A stretch of 64,000 nt of DNA from Pseudomonadota bacterium (GTDB lineage: Bacteria > Pseudomonadota > Gammaproteobacteria > Burkholderiales > Burkholderiaceae_C), in contig JAFEDY010000034.1 in assembly GCA_018241405.1 (NCBI GenBank), positions 1 to 64,000 of the forward strand, read 5' to 3'. Every line of letters starts with the position of its first letter. The stretch's first letter is position 1. Below are positions 26,854-40,227 of this stretch, one piece after another. The notes beneath the pieces are model-generated. The model was given only the letters and a program-made list of their open reading frames with translations, was not told the DNA's origin and ran no database searches. The translations under genes were made by a program, and so were the position numbers.

Positions 26854-26876
26854 AATCGGCGTTTTCCTTCGAGCCA

Positions 26877-27971
26877 ATGTTATTCGATTCATCCATTCGC
26901 AAGGAGCTGGCCCGCAGCTTCGGCGCGACCCTGGTGGTGTTGATCACCGTGGTCATGACCATGATGCTGATCCGCGTACTGGGGCAGGCGTCCCGCGGCA
27001 GCGTCGCCCCCTCCGACGTGATGCTGGTCATGGGGTTCACCGTGCTGGGACAGCTGTCCACGATTCTGAGCCTAAGCCTGTTCATCACCGTGGTCGGCAC
27101 GCTTTCGCGCATGTACCGGGACAGCGAGATGGTCATATGGTTCTCCGCCGGGCGCGGCCTCATGAGCCTGCTGGCGCCGCTGCTGCGCTTTTCCTGGCCC
27201 ATCATGCTGACCATCGCGGCGCTGTCGCTCGTCGTCTGGCCCTGGGCCAACCGGCAGATCCAGCAGCTCAGGTCCCAGTACGAACAGCGCAGCGACGTGG
27301 ATCGCATCGCGCCTGGCGAATTTCAGGAGTCTTCCAATGGCTCGCGCGTGTTCTTCATCGACAAAGACACGCCGGACACCAACGCGGCCACCAACGTCTT
27401 CATTGCCACCAGTGAAGGCCATCGCGAGACCGTCACCTCGGCGCAGAACGCGCGCCTGGAGCTGCGCGATGGCGAACGCCTGGCGCTGCTGTTCAAGGGG
27501 CAGCGGCTTGAAACCATGCTCGACAAACCCGGGCTGCGCATCAGTGAGTTTGCCGAGTACGGCACCGTCATCGACCATGTCGCGCAGAGCGATGCCAACA
27601 TCGGTGAGGTAAAGACACGCGATACCTGGGAGCTGGCACGCAACCCGGCGCCCGCCCAACAGGCGGAATTGGGCTGGCGCCTGGGCCTGGCCTTTGCCGC
27701 ACTGAACTTCGTCGTGCTCGGCCTGGCCGTGGCCATCGTCAATCCGCGCGCCGGCCGCAGCACCAGCCTGGTGCTCGCGCTGTTCGCCTTCATGGTGTAT
27801 TACAACCTCATGACCCTGGGCCAGGCCTGGGTGGGCGCGGGGCGGGTCGGCCTGCTGCCTTTCATGCTGGCCCTGCATGGCGGCACCCTGCTGCTCGGCC
27901 TGTTGATGCTGGCCGCGCGCCACAACCGCTGGTCGCTGCGTGCCCTGCTCTCGCGTGGAGCCAGCGCATGA
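26877..27971 (+). CDS. lptF: LPS export ABC transporter permease LptF
   Basis: A 364-residue inner-membrane permease of the Lpt machine that extracts lipopolysaccharide. It has three N-terminal membrane segments (15-38, 55-78, 100-122), a periplasmic beta-jellyroll domain (about 130-265), and three C-terminal segments. The start MLFDSSIRKELARSFG is typical of LptF. It runs divergently from pepA and overlaps lptG by four bases (ATGA). Confidence 0.95.
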   Translation: MLFDSSIRKELARSFGATLVVLITVVMTMMLIRVLGQASRGSVAPSDVMLVMGFTVLGQLSTILSLSLFITVVGTLSRMYRDSEMVIWFSAGRGLMSLLAPLLRFSWPIMLTIAALSLVVWPWANRQIQQLRSQYEQRSDVDRIAPGEFQESSNGSRVFFIDKDTPDTNAATNVFIATSEGHRETVTSAQNARLELRDGERLALLFKGQRLETMLDKPGLRISEFAEYGTVIDHVAQSDANIGEVKTRDTWELARNPAPAQQAELGWRLGLAFAALNFVVLGLAVAIVNPRAGRSTSLVLALFAFMVYYNLMTLGQAWVGAGRVGLLPFMLALHGGTLLLGLLMLAARHNRWSLRALLSRGASA

Positions 27972-29071
27972 AGACCATACGCCGCTTTGTCTATGGCGAG
28001 GTCCTGGTTGCGGTGGCCTTCGTCACCCTGGCCTTTCTTGCCTTGTTCTTTTTCTTCGACATGGTCGATGAGCTGCGCTGGGTCAGCGGCGCCAACGGTT
28101 ACCCCCTGTCGCACGCCCTGCTGTTCGTGGCGCTGAGCCTGCCGCAGCATCTGTATGAGCTGCTGCCGATCACGGTGCTCATCGGCACCATTTTCGTCAT
28201 GGCGCGCCTGGCGCAGAGTTCTGAATTCACCATCATGCGCACCAGCGGCCTGGGGCCATGGCGGGCGCTGAGCACACTGCTTTTGCTCGGTGGTGCATTC
28301 GTGGTTCTGACCTTCGCCACGGGCGACTACCTGGCGCCGGTCGCCGAGCGCGCAGCCACCCTGGTGAAGGCAAGGCGGCTCGGGCAGATCAGCACCGGCG
28401 CCACCGGTGCCTGGCTCAAGGAACGCCAGGGCGACCACTCCTTCGCCGTGAACGTGCGCGCCATCGACCCCGATGGCCACATGCGCGACGTGCGCGTGTT
28501 CGAGTTCGATGCCAGCGGGCGCGTAGCTTCCACCACGGTGGCCGCGCAGGCCCGGTTCGACAGCAGCGGCGAGGCATGGAACCTGCAGCAGGTCAAGCGC
28601 AGCGTCTTCGAGCAGCACCCCAATGGCGACATTCAGGTGAAGCGGCTGCAGGAGACCGCCTGGCAGCTCAACACGCGCATCAGCCCGGACATGGTGGCTG
28701 CTGCCCTGCTCAAGCCGGACAAGATGGCGACCATCGACCTGTTTCACTACATCCGCCACCTGGAGGCCAACGGGCAGTCGGCACAACGCTATGAAATCGA
28801 GTTTTGGCGCAAGGTGTTCTACCCTCTGAGCTGCCTGGTGATGGTGGTGCTGTCCCTGCCCTTTGCCTACCTGCATTTCCGCTCCGGCGGCATCGCCGGC
28901 TATGTGTTCGGCGGCGTCATGGCGGGCATCAGCTTCTTTCTGCTCAACAACGTGTTCGGCTTTGCCGGCAACCTGCAGAACTGGTCGCCCTGGCTCACGG
29001 CGGCGGCGCCGGGCCTGATTTACTCCGTGCTGTCGCTGGCGGCATTTGGCTGGCTGGTGCTCAGGCGCTAG
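27968..29071 (+). CDS. lptG: LPS export ABC transporter permease LptG
   Basis: A 367-residue partner of LptF in the LptB2FG lipopolysaccharide extractor. It begins MKTIRRFVYGEVLVAVAFVT and has the same six-segment layout with a periplasmic domain (about 125-265), and LptG-like blocks ELLPITVLIGTIFVMARLAQ and FYPLSCLVMVVLSLPFAYLH. Its TAG stop lies at the edge of a dispersed palindrome. Confidence 0.95.
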   Translation: MKTIRRFVYGEVLVAVAFVTLAFLALFFFFDMVDELRWVSGANGYPLSHALLFVALSLPQHLYELLPITVLIGTIFVMARLAQSSEFTIMRTSGLGPWRALSTLLLLGGAFVVLTFATGDYLAPVAERAATLVKARRLGQISTGATGAWLKERQGDHSFAVNVRAIDPDGHMRDVRVFEFDASGRVASTTVAAQARFDSSGEAWNLQQVKRSVFEQHPNGDIQVKRLQETAWQLNTRISPDMVAAALLKPDKMATIDLFHYIRHLEANGQSAQRYEIEFWRKVFYPLSCLVMVVLSLPFAYLHFRSGGIAGYVFGGVMAGISFFLLNNVFGFAGNLQNWSPWLTAAAPGLIYSVLSLAAFGWLVLRR

Positions 29072-29122
29072 CAGAGTTTTCAGTACTTTTAGCCTCTGAC
29101 GCATATGCAGCAAGCGCAAGCA
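29068..29122. repeat. dispersed intergenic palindrome, copy 6
   Basis: Minus strand TGATTGCTGCTTGCGCTTG, loop, GCGTCAGAGGCTAAAAGT. This is a well-conserved member of the family. It spans the whole gap between lptG and the next gene and runs into that gene, covering its start codon and first few codons. Confidence 0.6.
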
Positions 29123-29482
29123 GCAATCATTTTGCTAGCACACGGATCGCGCGACCCCCTATGGCGCCAGCCCATAGAGGCCGTGGCCGCGCGCATCCGT
29201 GCCAGCCAGCCGAATCTGGCCGTGCGCTGCGCCTACCTGGAGCTGTGCGAGCCCGCCCTGTCCGCGGCGCTCCGTGAACTGGCGGCGCAGGGTGTCAGGC
29301 GCATCAGCATCGTGCCCTTGTTCCTGGGCGCCGGCCGCCATGTGCGTGACGACCTGCCGCGCCAGGTGCAGGCGCTGGCACTGGCGCATCCGCATGTCGC
29401 GCTGTGCTTGCAGCCCCCTATCGGTGAAGATGATCGCCTCACCGCACTGATGGCAGACATTGCCGTAGCAACCATTTCTTAG
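29105..29482 (+). CDS. cbiX: CbiX-family sirohydrochlorin chelatase-like protein
   Basis: A 125-residue single-domain CbiX/SirB-type protein that inserts cobalt or iron into sirohydrochlorin. The active-site histidine is in IILLAHGSRDP (His15), and the second conserved block is ISIVPLFLGAGRHVRDDLP (about 67-85) with the metal-site histidine. It is the small, single-domain form that would work as a homodimer. The residues before the family start, MQQAQAA, are encoded by a dispersed repeat. Siroheme is needed for sulfite reduction (cysB is next) and is the precursor of heme d1, made by the nir cluster 5 kb away. Confidence 0.88.
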   Translation: MQQAQAAIILLAHGSRDPLWRQPIEAVAARIRASQPNLAVRCAYLELCEPALSAALRELAAQGVRRISIVPLFLGAGRHVRDDLPRQVQALALAHPHVALCLQPPIGEDDRLTALMADIAVATIS

Positions 29483-29525
29483 ACGATTCAAGCATAATTG
29501 TGCAAACTCTTAGCTGATTTTCAGT

Positions 29526-30467
29526 ATGAATCTGCACCAATTTCGCTTCGTCCAGGAGGCGGCGCGCCGCAACCTCAACCTGACCGAAGCCGCCAAGGCG
29601 CTACACACCTCGCAGCCCGGTGTCTCCAAGGCCATCATTGAGCTGGAGGACGAGCTGGGCGTGGACATCTTCGCGCGCCATGGCAAGCGGCTCAAGCGCA
29701 TCACCGAGCCCGGCCAGCATGTGCTCAAGAGCATCGAGCTCATCATGCGCGAAGTGGGCAACCTGAAGCGCATTGGCGAGCAATACAGCGCGCAGGACAG
29801 CGGCACCCTATCGATCGCCACCACCCATACGCAGGCGCGCTATGTGCTGCCCATGCCTGTGGCCAGGCTGCGCGAGGCCTACCCCAAAGTCACCATCAGC
29901 CTGCACCAGGCCACGCCGCACGAGGTGGCGCGCATGGTCATCGACGAGGTGGCCGAGATCGGCATGGCCACCGAGTCGCTGGCCGACTACCCCGACCTCG
30001 TCACCCTGCCCTGCTATGAATGGCAGCATGTGCTGGTGCTGCCCACCGGCCACCCACTGGCGCAGAAGGAGCGCATAGGCCTGGAAGACATTGCGCACGA
30101 GGCGCTGATCACCTACCACCCCTCGTTCACCGGTCGCGGCAAGATCGACCAGGCCTTTGCCACACGCAAGCTGCAGCCGCGCATCGTGCTCGAGGCCATA
30201 GATTCGGACGTGATCAAGACCTATGTGCGCCTGGGGCTGGGCATCGGCATAGTCGCCGAGATGGCCATGCGCGAAGACCCGCTGGGCGACCTGGTGGTGC
30301 GCCCCGTGGGCCATCTGTTCGGCCAGAGCGTGGCGCGCGTGGCCTTCAAGCGCGGCGCCTACCTGCGCAACTTCGTCTACAAGTTTGCCGAGCTGCTCAG
30401 CGACCGCCTGAGCCGCGACCTCATCGCCCGCGCCATGACCGGCCATGTCAACGACTACGAGCTATGA
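29526..30467 (+). CDS. cysB: LysR-type regulator of sulfur assimilation CysB
   Basis: A 313-residue LysR-type activator of cysteine biosynthesis genes, responding to O- or N-acetylserine. The N-terminal winged helix is MNLHQFRFVQEAARRNLNLT, and the segment LHTSQPGVSKAIIELEDELG is characteristic of CysB/Cbl. The effector domain carries CysB blocks TTHTQARYVLP and YHPSFTGRGKIDQAF. The stop overlaps the start of the aminotransferase (ATGA). Confidence 0.93.
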   Translation: MNLHQFRFVQEAARRNLNLTEAAKALHTSQPGVSKAIIELEDELGVDIFARHGKRLKRITEPGQHVLKSIELIMREVGNLKRIGEQYSAQDSGTLSIATTHTQARYVLPMPVARLREAYPKVTISLHQATPHEVARMVIDEVAEIGMATESLADYPDLVTLPCYEWQHVLVLPTGHPLAQKERIGLEDIAHEALITYHPSFTGRGKIDQAFATRKLQPRIVLEAIDSDVIKTYVRLGLGIGIVAEMAMREDPLGDLVVRPVGHLFGQSVARVAFKRGAYLRNFVYKFAELLSDRLSRDLIARAMTGHVNDYEL

Positions 30468-31615
30468 CCACCCCTCGCTTCCCCAGCCGCCTGCCCCACG
30501 TGGGCACCACCATCTTCACCGTCATGTCGGCCCTGGCGCACGAGCATCAGGCCGTGAACCTGGGCCAGGGTTTTCCGGACTTCCACTGCGACCCCCAACT
30601 GGTGAACGCCGTCACGCGCGCCATGCAGGCCGGCCACAACCAATACCCGCCCATGGCCGGCATTCCCGCACTGCGCCAGGCAGTTGCTTCCAAAATTGAA
30701 GCAATCCACGCACGCCAGTACGACGCAAACACCGAAATAACCATCACAGCCGGGGCCACCCAGGCCATCCTCACCGCCATCCTCGCCTGCGTGCAGCCGG
30801 GCGACGAGGTCATCGTGCTGGAGCCCTGCTACGACAGCTATGTGCCCAACATCGAGCTGGCCGGAGGCGTGGTGGTGCGCGTTCCACTCACGCCGGGCAG
30901 CTTCCGACCTGACTTCGAAAAAATAGCGGCGGCCATCACGCCGCGCACACGTCTGTTGCTCATCAACAGCCCGCACAACCCCAGCGCCACCATTTGGTCG
31001 GCCGAGGACATGCGCCAGTTGGAGGATCTGCTCGCGCCCACCAATGTGCTCCTGATCAGCGACGAGGTCTACGAGCACATGGTTTTCGACGGCGCCGAGC
31101 ACCAGAGCGCCGCGCGCTTTGCCGGCCTGGCAGAACGCGCCTTCATCGTCTCCAGCTTTGGCAAGACCTTCCACGTCACGGGCTGGAAGGTGGGCACTGT
31201 GGCCGCGCCCGCGGCCATGACGGCGGAGTTCCGCAAGGTGCACCAGTTCAACGTGTTCACCGTCAACACGCCCATGCAGCATGGCCTGGCCGACTACCTG
31301 CAAGACCCCGCGCCCTATCTGCAGCTGCCTGCCTTCTACCAGGCCAAGCGCGACCTGTTCCGCGCCGGCCTGGCGGGCTCGCGCCTGAGGCTATTGCCCA
31401 GCACCGGCAGCTATTTCCAGTGCGTGGACATCTCGGCCGTGAGCGACCTGAACGAGGCCGACTTCTGCCAATGGCTCACGCGCGAGATCGGTGTGGCAGC
31501 CATTCCGCTGTCGGCCTTCTACGGCGACGGCTTCGACCAACGCGTCGTACGCTTTTGCTTTGCCAAGAAGGACGAGACGCTGCGCGCGGCCATAGAACGG
31601 CTGCGCAGGCTGTAG
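30464..31615 (+). CDS. PLP-dependent aminotransferase, methionine aminotransferase type
   Basis: A 383-residue class I/II aminotransferase resembling YbdL/MtnE, which use methionine or other amino acids with 2-oxo acids. The PLP lysine is in SSFGKTFHVTGWKVG (Lys near 231). Other markers are NLGQGFPDF near residue 29, NSPHNPSA near 168 and the C-terminal RFCFAKKDETLRAAIERL. It is translated with cysB through a four-base overlap, which fits sulfur amino acid metabolism. Confidence 0.88.
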   Translation: MTTPRFPSRLPHVGTTIFTVMSALAHEHQAVNLGQGFPDFHCDPQLVNAVTRAMQAGHNQYPPMAGIPALRQAVASKIEAIHARQYDANTEITITAGATQAILTAILACVQPGDEVIVLEPCYDSYVPNIELAGGVVVRVPLTPGSFRPDFEKIAAAITPRTRLLLINSPHNPSATIWSAEDMRQLEDLLAPTNVLLISDEVYEHMVFDGAEHQSAARFAGLAERAFIVSSFGKTFHVTGWKVGTVAAPAAMTAEFRKVHQFNVFTVNTPMQHGLADYLQDPAPYLQLPAFYQAKRDLFRAGLAGSRLRLLPSTGSYFQCVDISAVSDLNEADFCQWLTREIGVAAIPLSAFYGDGFDQRVVRFCFAKKDETLRAAIERLRRL

Positions 31616-31658
31616 TTCCCCCCCCGTGCGCGTGCCAACATCACCACAGTCAGGGCAC

Positions 31659-32813
31659 ATGCGCGCTCTGCTGCTGATAGTCGTGCTGATCGGTTACGGC
31701 TCCTTGTATCCGTTCGACTTCACGGCCAATGGCAACTGGCTGCCCCAGATGGGCGCATTTTTCACCCGGCCCGAACTGCGCATGCGCCGCGGCGATCTCG
31801 TCGGCAACCTGCTGCTGTTCGCCCCCTACGGTTTTGTCGCCACCACGCTGAGCAACGGCCGCCGCCCCGTCGATACGGCACATGCCAGACTCGCCCCGCT
31901 GCTGGCCCTGGGGCTGTTGCTTGCGCTGGTCTTGCAGCTGGCCCAGCTATGGCTGCCCAGCCGGGTGGCCGCCATGGGCGACGTGCTCGCCAACCTGTGC
32001 GGCATGCTGCTCGGCAGCTTGGCCGCCTTGGTGGTGCGCAAGCTTTCTATGGGCGTGGCGGGCCATTCCATCCTCGATGCAACCGCCACGGACTCGCCGC
32101 ACACGCACGCCCCGCTCGTGCTGATGGCACTCTGGCTGGCCTACCAGTGGTTCCCGCTGGTACCAACGCTGGATCTGCAAAACATCCTCAATGCACTCAA
32201 GCCGCTGCTGCGCGCGCCCCAGCTCGACGTCGTAAGAGCCTTGCACACGGCCCTGGCCTGGTGCGCCTTCTTCAAGCTGTGGGAGCTCTCTGCCCTCAAG
32301 CAGGTGTCAGGCCGGACGCTGGCCGCGGTGGCCCTTCTTGCCGTCGGTGCCAAGCCCTTGATCGCCGGCGCCAGCATCTCGTTGACCAATGCGGTCGGCC
32401 TAGTCCTTGCCCTTGCCTGCCTTCCATGGTGTAAGCACAGGGCAAGCCTGCCCGTTCTGATCGTCGCCATGTTTGTCAGCCTGCTGGCCTCAGGGCTGAC
32501 GCCGTTGAGCAGTCTCGGCCCGGCGCAGCGGTTCCACTGGATTCCGTTTACCGGCTTCCTCGAAGGCAGCATGGGCATGAACCTGCTGAGCCTGCTCGAG
32601 AAAACCTATTTCTACGGCGCGCTGATACTGCTGATCACCGCCAGGCGCGGCCGTCCGCTCGCTGCCGCCTGCATGGTGGCGGCCTGGCTGGCCGTGATCG
32701 AGGCGGCGCAGGTGTTCATTCCCACTCGGACTGCCGAGTCCACCGACCCCATTCTGGCCCTCATCATCGGCATGGCGATACAGTTTGGGGCGCTGCGCGA
32801 CGAACGGGTATGA
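31659..32813 (+). CDS. VanZ family integral membrane protein
   Basis: A 384-residue membrane protein with about ten hydrophobic segments. The N-terminal VanZ-like part has the RRGDLVGNLLLFAPYGFVAT signature, and a second half-domain near the C-terminus repeats the theme (SLLEKTYFYGALILL, IEAAQVFIPTRTAESTDPIL). Function of the family is unknown outside glycopeptide resistance clusters. I use the ATG at 31659; GTG at 31626 is possible. It converges on rng with 12 bases between stops. Confidence 0.8.
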   Translation: MRALLLIVVLIGYGSLYPFDFTANGNWLPQMGAFFTRPELRMRRGDLVGNLLLFAPYGFVATTLSNGRRPVDTAHARLAPLLALGLLLALVLQLAQLWLPSRVAAMGDVLANLCGMLLGSLAALVVRKLSMGVAGHSILDATATDSPHTHAPLVLMALWLAYQWFPLVPTLDLQNILNALKPLLRAPQLDVVRALHTALAWCAFFKLWELSALKQVSGRTLAAVALLAVGAKPLIAGASISLTNAVGLVLALACLPWCKHRASLPVLIVAMFVSLLASGLTPLSSLGPAQRFHWIPFTGFLEGSMGMNLLSLLEKTYFYGALILLITARRGRPLAAACMVAAWLAVIEAAQVFIPTRTAESTDPILALIIGMAIQFGALRDERV

Positions 32814-32825
32814 ACGCCCGGGCCT

Positions 32826-34313
<1,488 letters not shown>

Positions 34314-34377
34314 GGGCTTCGCCTGATGAGGCGCCCATGATGCCTGAATCCGCCCCGTACCACGGGCAGGCCGCGCC

Positions 34378-37138
<2,761 letters not shown>

Positions 37139-37159
37139 TGCCGTAGCCCGAGACCCGTC

Positions 37160-37510
37160 ATGGCACGCAACGCAATCCTCTCGCTCACACTGGCGCTCGC
37201 GGCAGCGGCAGCGGGCGCGCAAGCGCCCTCCGCCCCGGCACCTGAGCGCGCCGCACAGCTCGTGCGCATGGTGCGGCAGGACTGCGGTTCGTGCCATGGC
37301 ATGCGCCTCACCGGCGGCCTGGGCCCGGCGCTCACGCGCCAGGCCCTGGCCGCCAAACCTCCCGAATACCTGGCCGCCGTCATCATCCACGGCATCCCCG
37401 GCACACCCATGCCGCCCTGGAGCGCCTTGCTCAGTGGCGCCGAGGCGCTATGGATTGCAGAGCAACTGGCGAGCGGCTTCCCTGAAGAGATGAGGAGCCA
37501 GACCCCATGA
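37160..37510 (+). CDS. nirC: c-type cytochrome NirC
   Basis: A 116-residue periplasmic monoheme cytochrome c. The signal peptide is ILSLTLALAAAAAGAQA; the heme-binding CGSCH is at 42-46 and the distal Met is in GTPMPPWSALLS. NirC passes electrons to NirS and takes part in completing heme d1. It lies 21 bases after nirS and overlaps nirF by four bases. No NirM-type cytochrome c551 gene is present in the cluster. Confidence 0.92.
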   Translation: MARNAILSLTLALAAAAAGAQAPSAPAPERAAQLVRMVRQDCGSCHGMRLTGGLGPALTRQALAAKPPEYLAAVIIHGIPGTPMPPWSALLSGAEALWIAEQLASGFPEEMRSQTP

Positions 37511-38715
37511 AAAGGCGCTCCCTGCTGTCGCTCGCCGTCTCAGCCCCCTTGCTGGCCGGCGGTTGTGCGGCCACGCCTACATCCTCCACCATGCCCAAGA
37601 CAGGCACCGTGCAAGGCACGGGCGACCTGGGCGTGGTCATAGAGCGCGCCAAGGGTGCGCTCACCCTCATCAACACCAGCCGACGCGAGGCCGTGGGCCG
37701 CGTCGAGGGCCTGGGCGACCTGTCCCACGCCTCGGTGGTGTTCTCGCGCGACGAGCGCTTTGCCTATGTTTTTGGCCGCGACGGCGCCCTGACCCGTGTG
37801 GACATCCTCGCGCAGCAGGTCACCCACCGGGTGATGCAGGCCGGCAACTCGATCGGCGGCGCCATCAGTGCCGACGGCAGCCTGGTCGTGGCACAGAACT
37901 ACACCCCCGGCGGCATCAAGGTGTTCGACGCCGCCACGCTGGAGCTTCTGGCAGACATACCCGCCCTCATGCCGAACGGCGAGCGCTCGCGCGTCGTGGG
38001 CCTGGCGGATCTGCCCCAGCGCCGCTTCGTCTACAGCCTGTTCGACGCCGAGGCCATCTGCATCGCCGACTGCGGCGACCCGCGCCGCCCGCAGGTCACC
38101 ACGCTCGCCGGCATTGGCCGCCAGCCCTACGACGCCCTGCTCTCGCCCAATGGCCGTCACTACATTGCCGGCCTGTTTGGCGAGGATGGCCTGGCCATGG
38201 TCGACCTGTGGGATGCCGAGCCGCGCGCGCGCCGCATTCTGGCAGGCTATGGGCGTGGCGAGAAGCCACTGCCCGTCTACAAGATGCCGCACCTGCGCGG
38301 CTGGGCCATGGCCGGGGGCCGCGCCTTCCTGCCGGCCATCGGCCGCCATGAGGTACTGGTCGTCGATACCACCACCTGGGCCGAGGTCGGGCGCATTCCC
38401 GTCGCGGGCCAACCGGTATTCGTCATGGCGCGCCCCGATGGCCGCCAGGTGTGGGTGAATTTCTCGGTGCCCGACTACAACCGCGTGCAGGTCATAGACA
38501 CGCCAAGCCAGCAAGTGGTCGAGACCATCGCGCCCGGCAAGGCCGTGCTGCACATGGAGTTCACGCCGCGCGGCGAATCGGTGTGGATCAGCTGCCGCGA
38601 CGACAACCGCGTGCAGGTGTATGACACGCATACCCGGCAGATGCAGGCCAGCCTGGAGGTGGATGCGCCCAGCGGCATCTTCTTCACCGCACGCGCCCAG
38701 CGCATGGGTTTTTGA
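37507..38715 (+). CDS. nirF: heme d1 biosynthesis protein NirF
   Basis: A 402-residue d1-propeller-like protein required for heme d1 formation. The N-terminus is a lipoprotein signal ending in LLAGGC (Cys20), so it is anchored to the membrane in the periplasm. There is no heme c motif. Propeller repeats include GDLSHASVVFSRDERFAYVF and HMEFTPRGESVWISCRDDNR, both close to NirS/NirN. The ATGA overlap with nirC and three-base gap to the next gene show one transcript. Confidence 0.93.
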   Translation: MKRRSLLSLAVSAPLLAGGCAATPTSSTMPKTGTVQGTGDLGVVIERAKGALTLINTSRREAVGRVEGLGDLSHASVVFSRDERFAYVFGRDGALTRVDILAQQVTHRVMQAGNSIGGAISADGSLVVAQNYTPGGIKVFDAATLELLADIPALMPNGERSRVVGLADLPQRRFVYSLFDAEAICIADCGDPRRPQVTTLAGIGRQPYDALLSPNGRHYIAGLFGEDGLAMVDLWDAEPRARRILAGYGRGEKPLPVYKMPHLRGWAMAGGRAFLPAIGRHEVLVVDTTTWAEVGRIPVAGQPVFVMARPDGRQVWVNFSVPDYNRVQVIDTPSQQVVETIAPGKAVLHMEFTPRGESVWISCRDDNRVQVYDTHTRQMQASLEVDAPSGIFFTARAQRMGF

Positions 38716-38718
38716 GCC

Positions 38719-40227
38719 ATGCAAACCGTGCAGCCCCCGCTGGATCTGGCCCTGCTCAACCCCTGGCAGCGCGACTTTCCCCTGTGCCGCGAGCCTTTCT
38801 CCGAGATCGGCCGGCCGTTGGGGATGGACGCCAAGGCCGTGCTGGCCCACTACCAACGCCTGCAGAACGAAGGCAGCCTGAGCCGCATCGGCGCGGTGTT
38901 TGCGCCCGGTGCGGGCGGTGCCTCGCTGCTAGCCGCCATGGCCGTGCCACCCGAGCGGCTGGAGGACGTCGCCGCCATCGTCTCCAGCCACGCGGGCGTC
39001 AACCACAACTACGAGCGCGAGCACGACACCAACCTGTGGTTTGTCGCCACCGGGCCCGATGACGCTCACGTCGAGCGGCTGCTGTGCAGCATCGAGGTGG
39101 AAACCGGCCTGCCCGTGCAGCGCCTGCCCATGCTGCGGCCCTACCGCATAGACACGGGCTTCGACCTGCGCGCCAGCCAGTCGCGCGCCAGCGGCGCCAC
39201 CCACTGGGTGAAAACGCCGCTGCGGGTGCAGGACCAACCCCTGGCGGCCCTGGCCGAGCGCGGCCTGCCCCTGGTCGAGCGCCCTTATGACCACTGGGCC
39301 GATCAGCTGCAGCTGCCCGTGGAAGCCGTGCTCACGACCCTTGAGCGTTGGCTGGCCGAGTGCACCGTGAGCCGCTTTGGCGTCGTCGTGCGCCACCACG
39401 AACTGGGCTTCACGGCCAATGCCATGACCGTCTTCGACGTACCCGAGCACGAGGTGGACGCCTGCGGCGAAGCCCTGGCCCGGGTTCCAGGCGTGACTCT
39501 GGCCTACCAGCGCGCGCGCACCGGCGACTGGCGCTACAACTTGTACTGCATGGTGCACGGACGTGACCGCGACAGCGTGCGCGCCACCGTGGCGCATGCC
39601 GTGGCCCAGGCCGGGCTGGCGGATATGCCCCAGGCCACGCTGTTTTCGCTGCGCCGCTTCAAGCAGACCGGCGCACGCCGCTTCACCCCGCCCGCGCCCG
39701 CCATGTCCCGCACCCTGCCCACCCATCAGAAGGAGCGCTGCATGCTCACGCCCGAAGATGCACGCCTGATAGACCATCTGCATGGCGGCTTTCCACTCGT
39801 TGACAGGCCCTTTGCCGCCGTAGGCCAACAACTGGGCTGGAGCGAGGAGCGCGTCATAGAACGCCTGCACCAGCTGCTGGCCCAGGGCGTGCTGACGCGC
39901 TTTGGCCCGCTGTTCCAGATCGAGCGCGCGGGCGGCCAGTTCGTGCTGGCGGCGATTGCCGTGCCCGAGGAGCGCTTTGACGTGGTCAACGCCGTGGTCA
40001 ACAGCTTTCCCGAGGTGGCGCACAACTACCGGCGCACGCATGCGCTCAACATGTGGTTCGTCGTCGCCGCCGAATCGCCCGCGTTGGCCCAGGACGCCAT
40101 AGACCGCATACAGGACGCGGTGGGCCTGCAGGTCTTCGCCTTCCCCAAGGAAGAGGAATATTTCGTCGAACTGCGCCTGCCCGCCCTGCCTCAGACCGGA
40201 GAGCCCCATGGCGCTGGATGCCTTTGA
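38719..40227 (+). CDS. nirDLG: siroheme decarboxylase fusion NirD-NirL-NirG
   Basis: A 502-residue protein made of three AsnC/Lrp-like siroheme decarboxylase units: residues about 1-155 (NirD-like, LLNPWQRDFPLCREPFSEIG), 170-335 (NirL-like, LAALAERGLPLVERPYDHWA) and 342-502 (NirG-like, LIDHLHGGFPLVDRPFAAVG). In Pseudomonas these are separate genes; NirDL fusions are common, but here NirG is joined too through a Pro/Ala/Ser linker. With NirH it removes the two acetate carboxyls of siroheme. An AAGGAG site in front of an internal in-frame ATG (39742) could also start a free NirG of 161 residues. No stop or frameshift separates the parts. Confidence 0.9.
   Translation: MQTVQPPLDLALLNPWQRDFPLCREPFSEIGRPLGMDAKAVLAHYQRLQNEGSLSRIGAVFAPGAGGASLLAAMAVPPERLEDVAAIVSSHAGVNHNYEREHDTNLWFVATGPDDAHVERLLCSIEVETGLPVQRLPMLRPYRIDTGFDLRASQSRASGATHWVKTPLRVQDQPLAALAERGLPLVERPYDHWADQLQLPVEAVLTTLERWLAECTVSRFGVVVRHHELGFTANAMTVFDVPEHEVDACGEALARVPGVTLAYQRARTGDWRYNLYCMVHGRDRDSVRATVAHAVAQAGLADMPQATLFSLRRFKQTGARRFTPPAPAMSRTLPTHQKERCMLTPEDARLIDHLHGGFPLVDRPFAAVGQQLGWSEERVIERLHQLLAQGVLTRFGPLFQIERAGGQFVLAAIAVPEERFDVVNAVVNSFPEVAHNYRRTHALNMWFVVAAESPALAQDAIDRIQDAVGLQVFAFPKEEEYFVELRLPALPQTGEPHGAGCL

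Noticed and set aside
25318..26943. A 541-residue plus-strand frame over pepA
   Set aside because: Antisense shadow; pepA on the other strand has the complete M17 signature.
30672..30740. A possible further copy of the dispersed palindrome inside the aminotransferase gene
   Set aside because: Only short GCTTC/GAAGC pairs match; the GCGCTTG core and TTTGATAGCT arm are missing.
38719..40227. nirDL and nirG as two genes with a sequencing error between them
   Set aside because: The linker is in frame with normal composition and no homopolymer run suggestive of an error; a fusion is the simplest reading.
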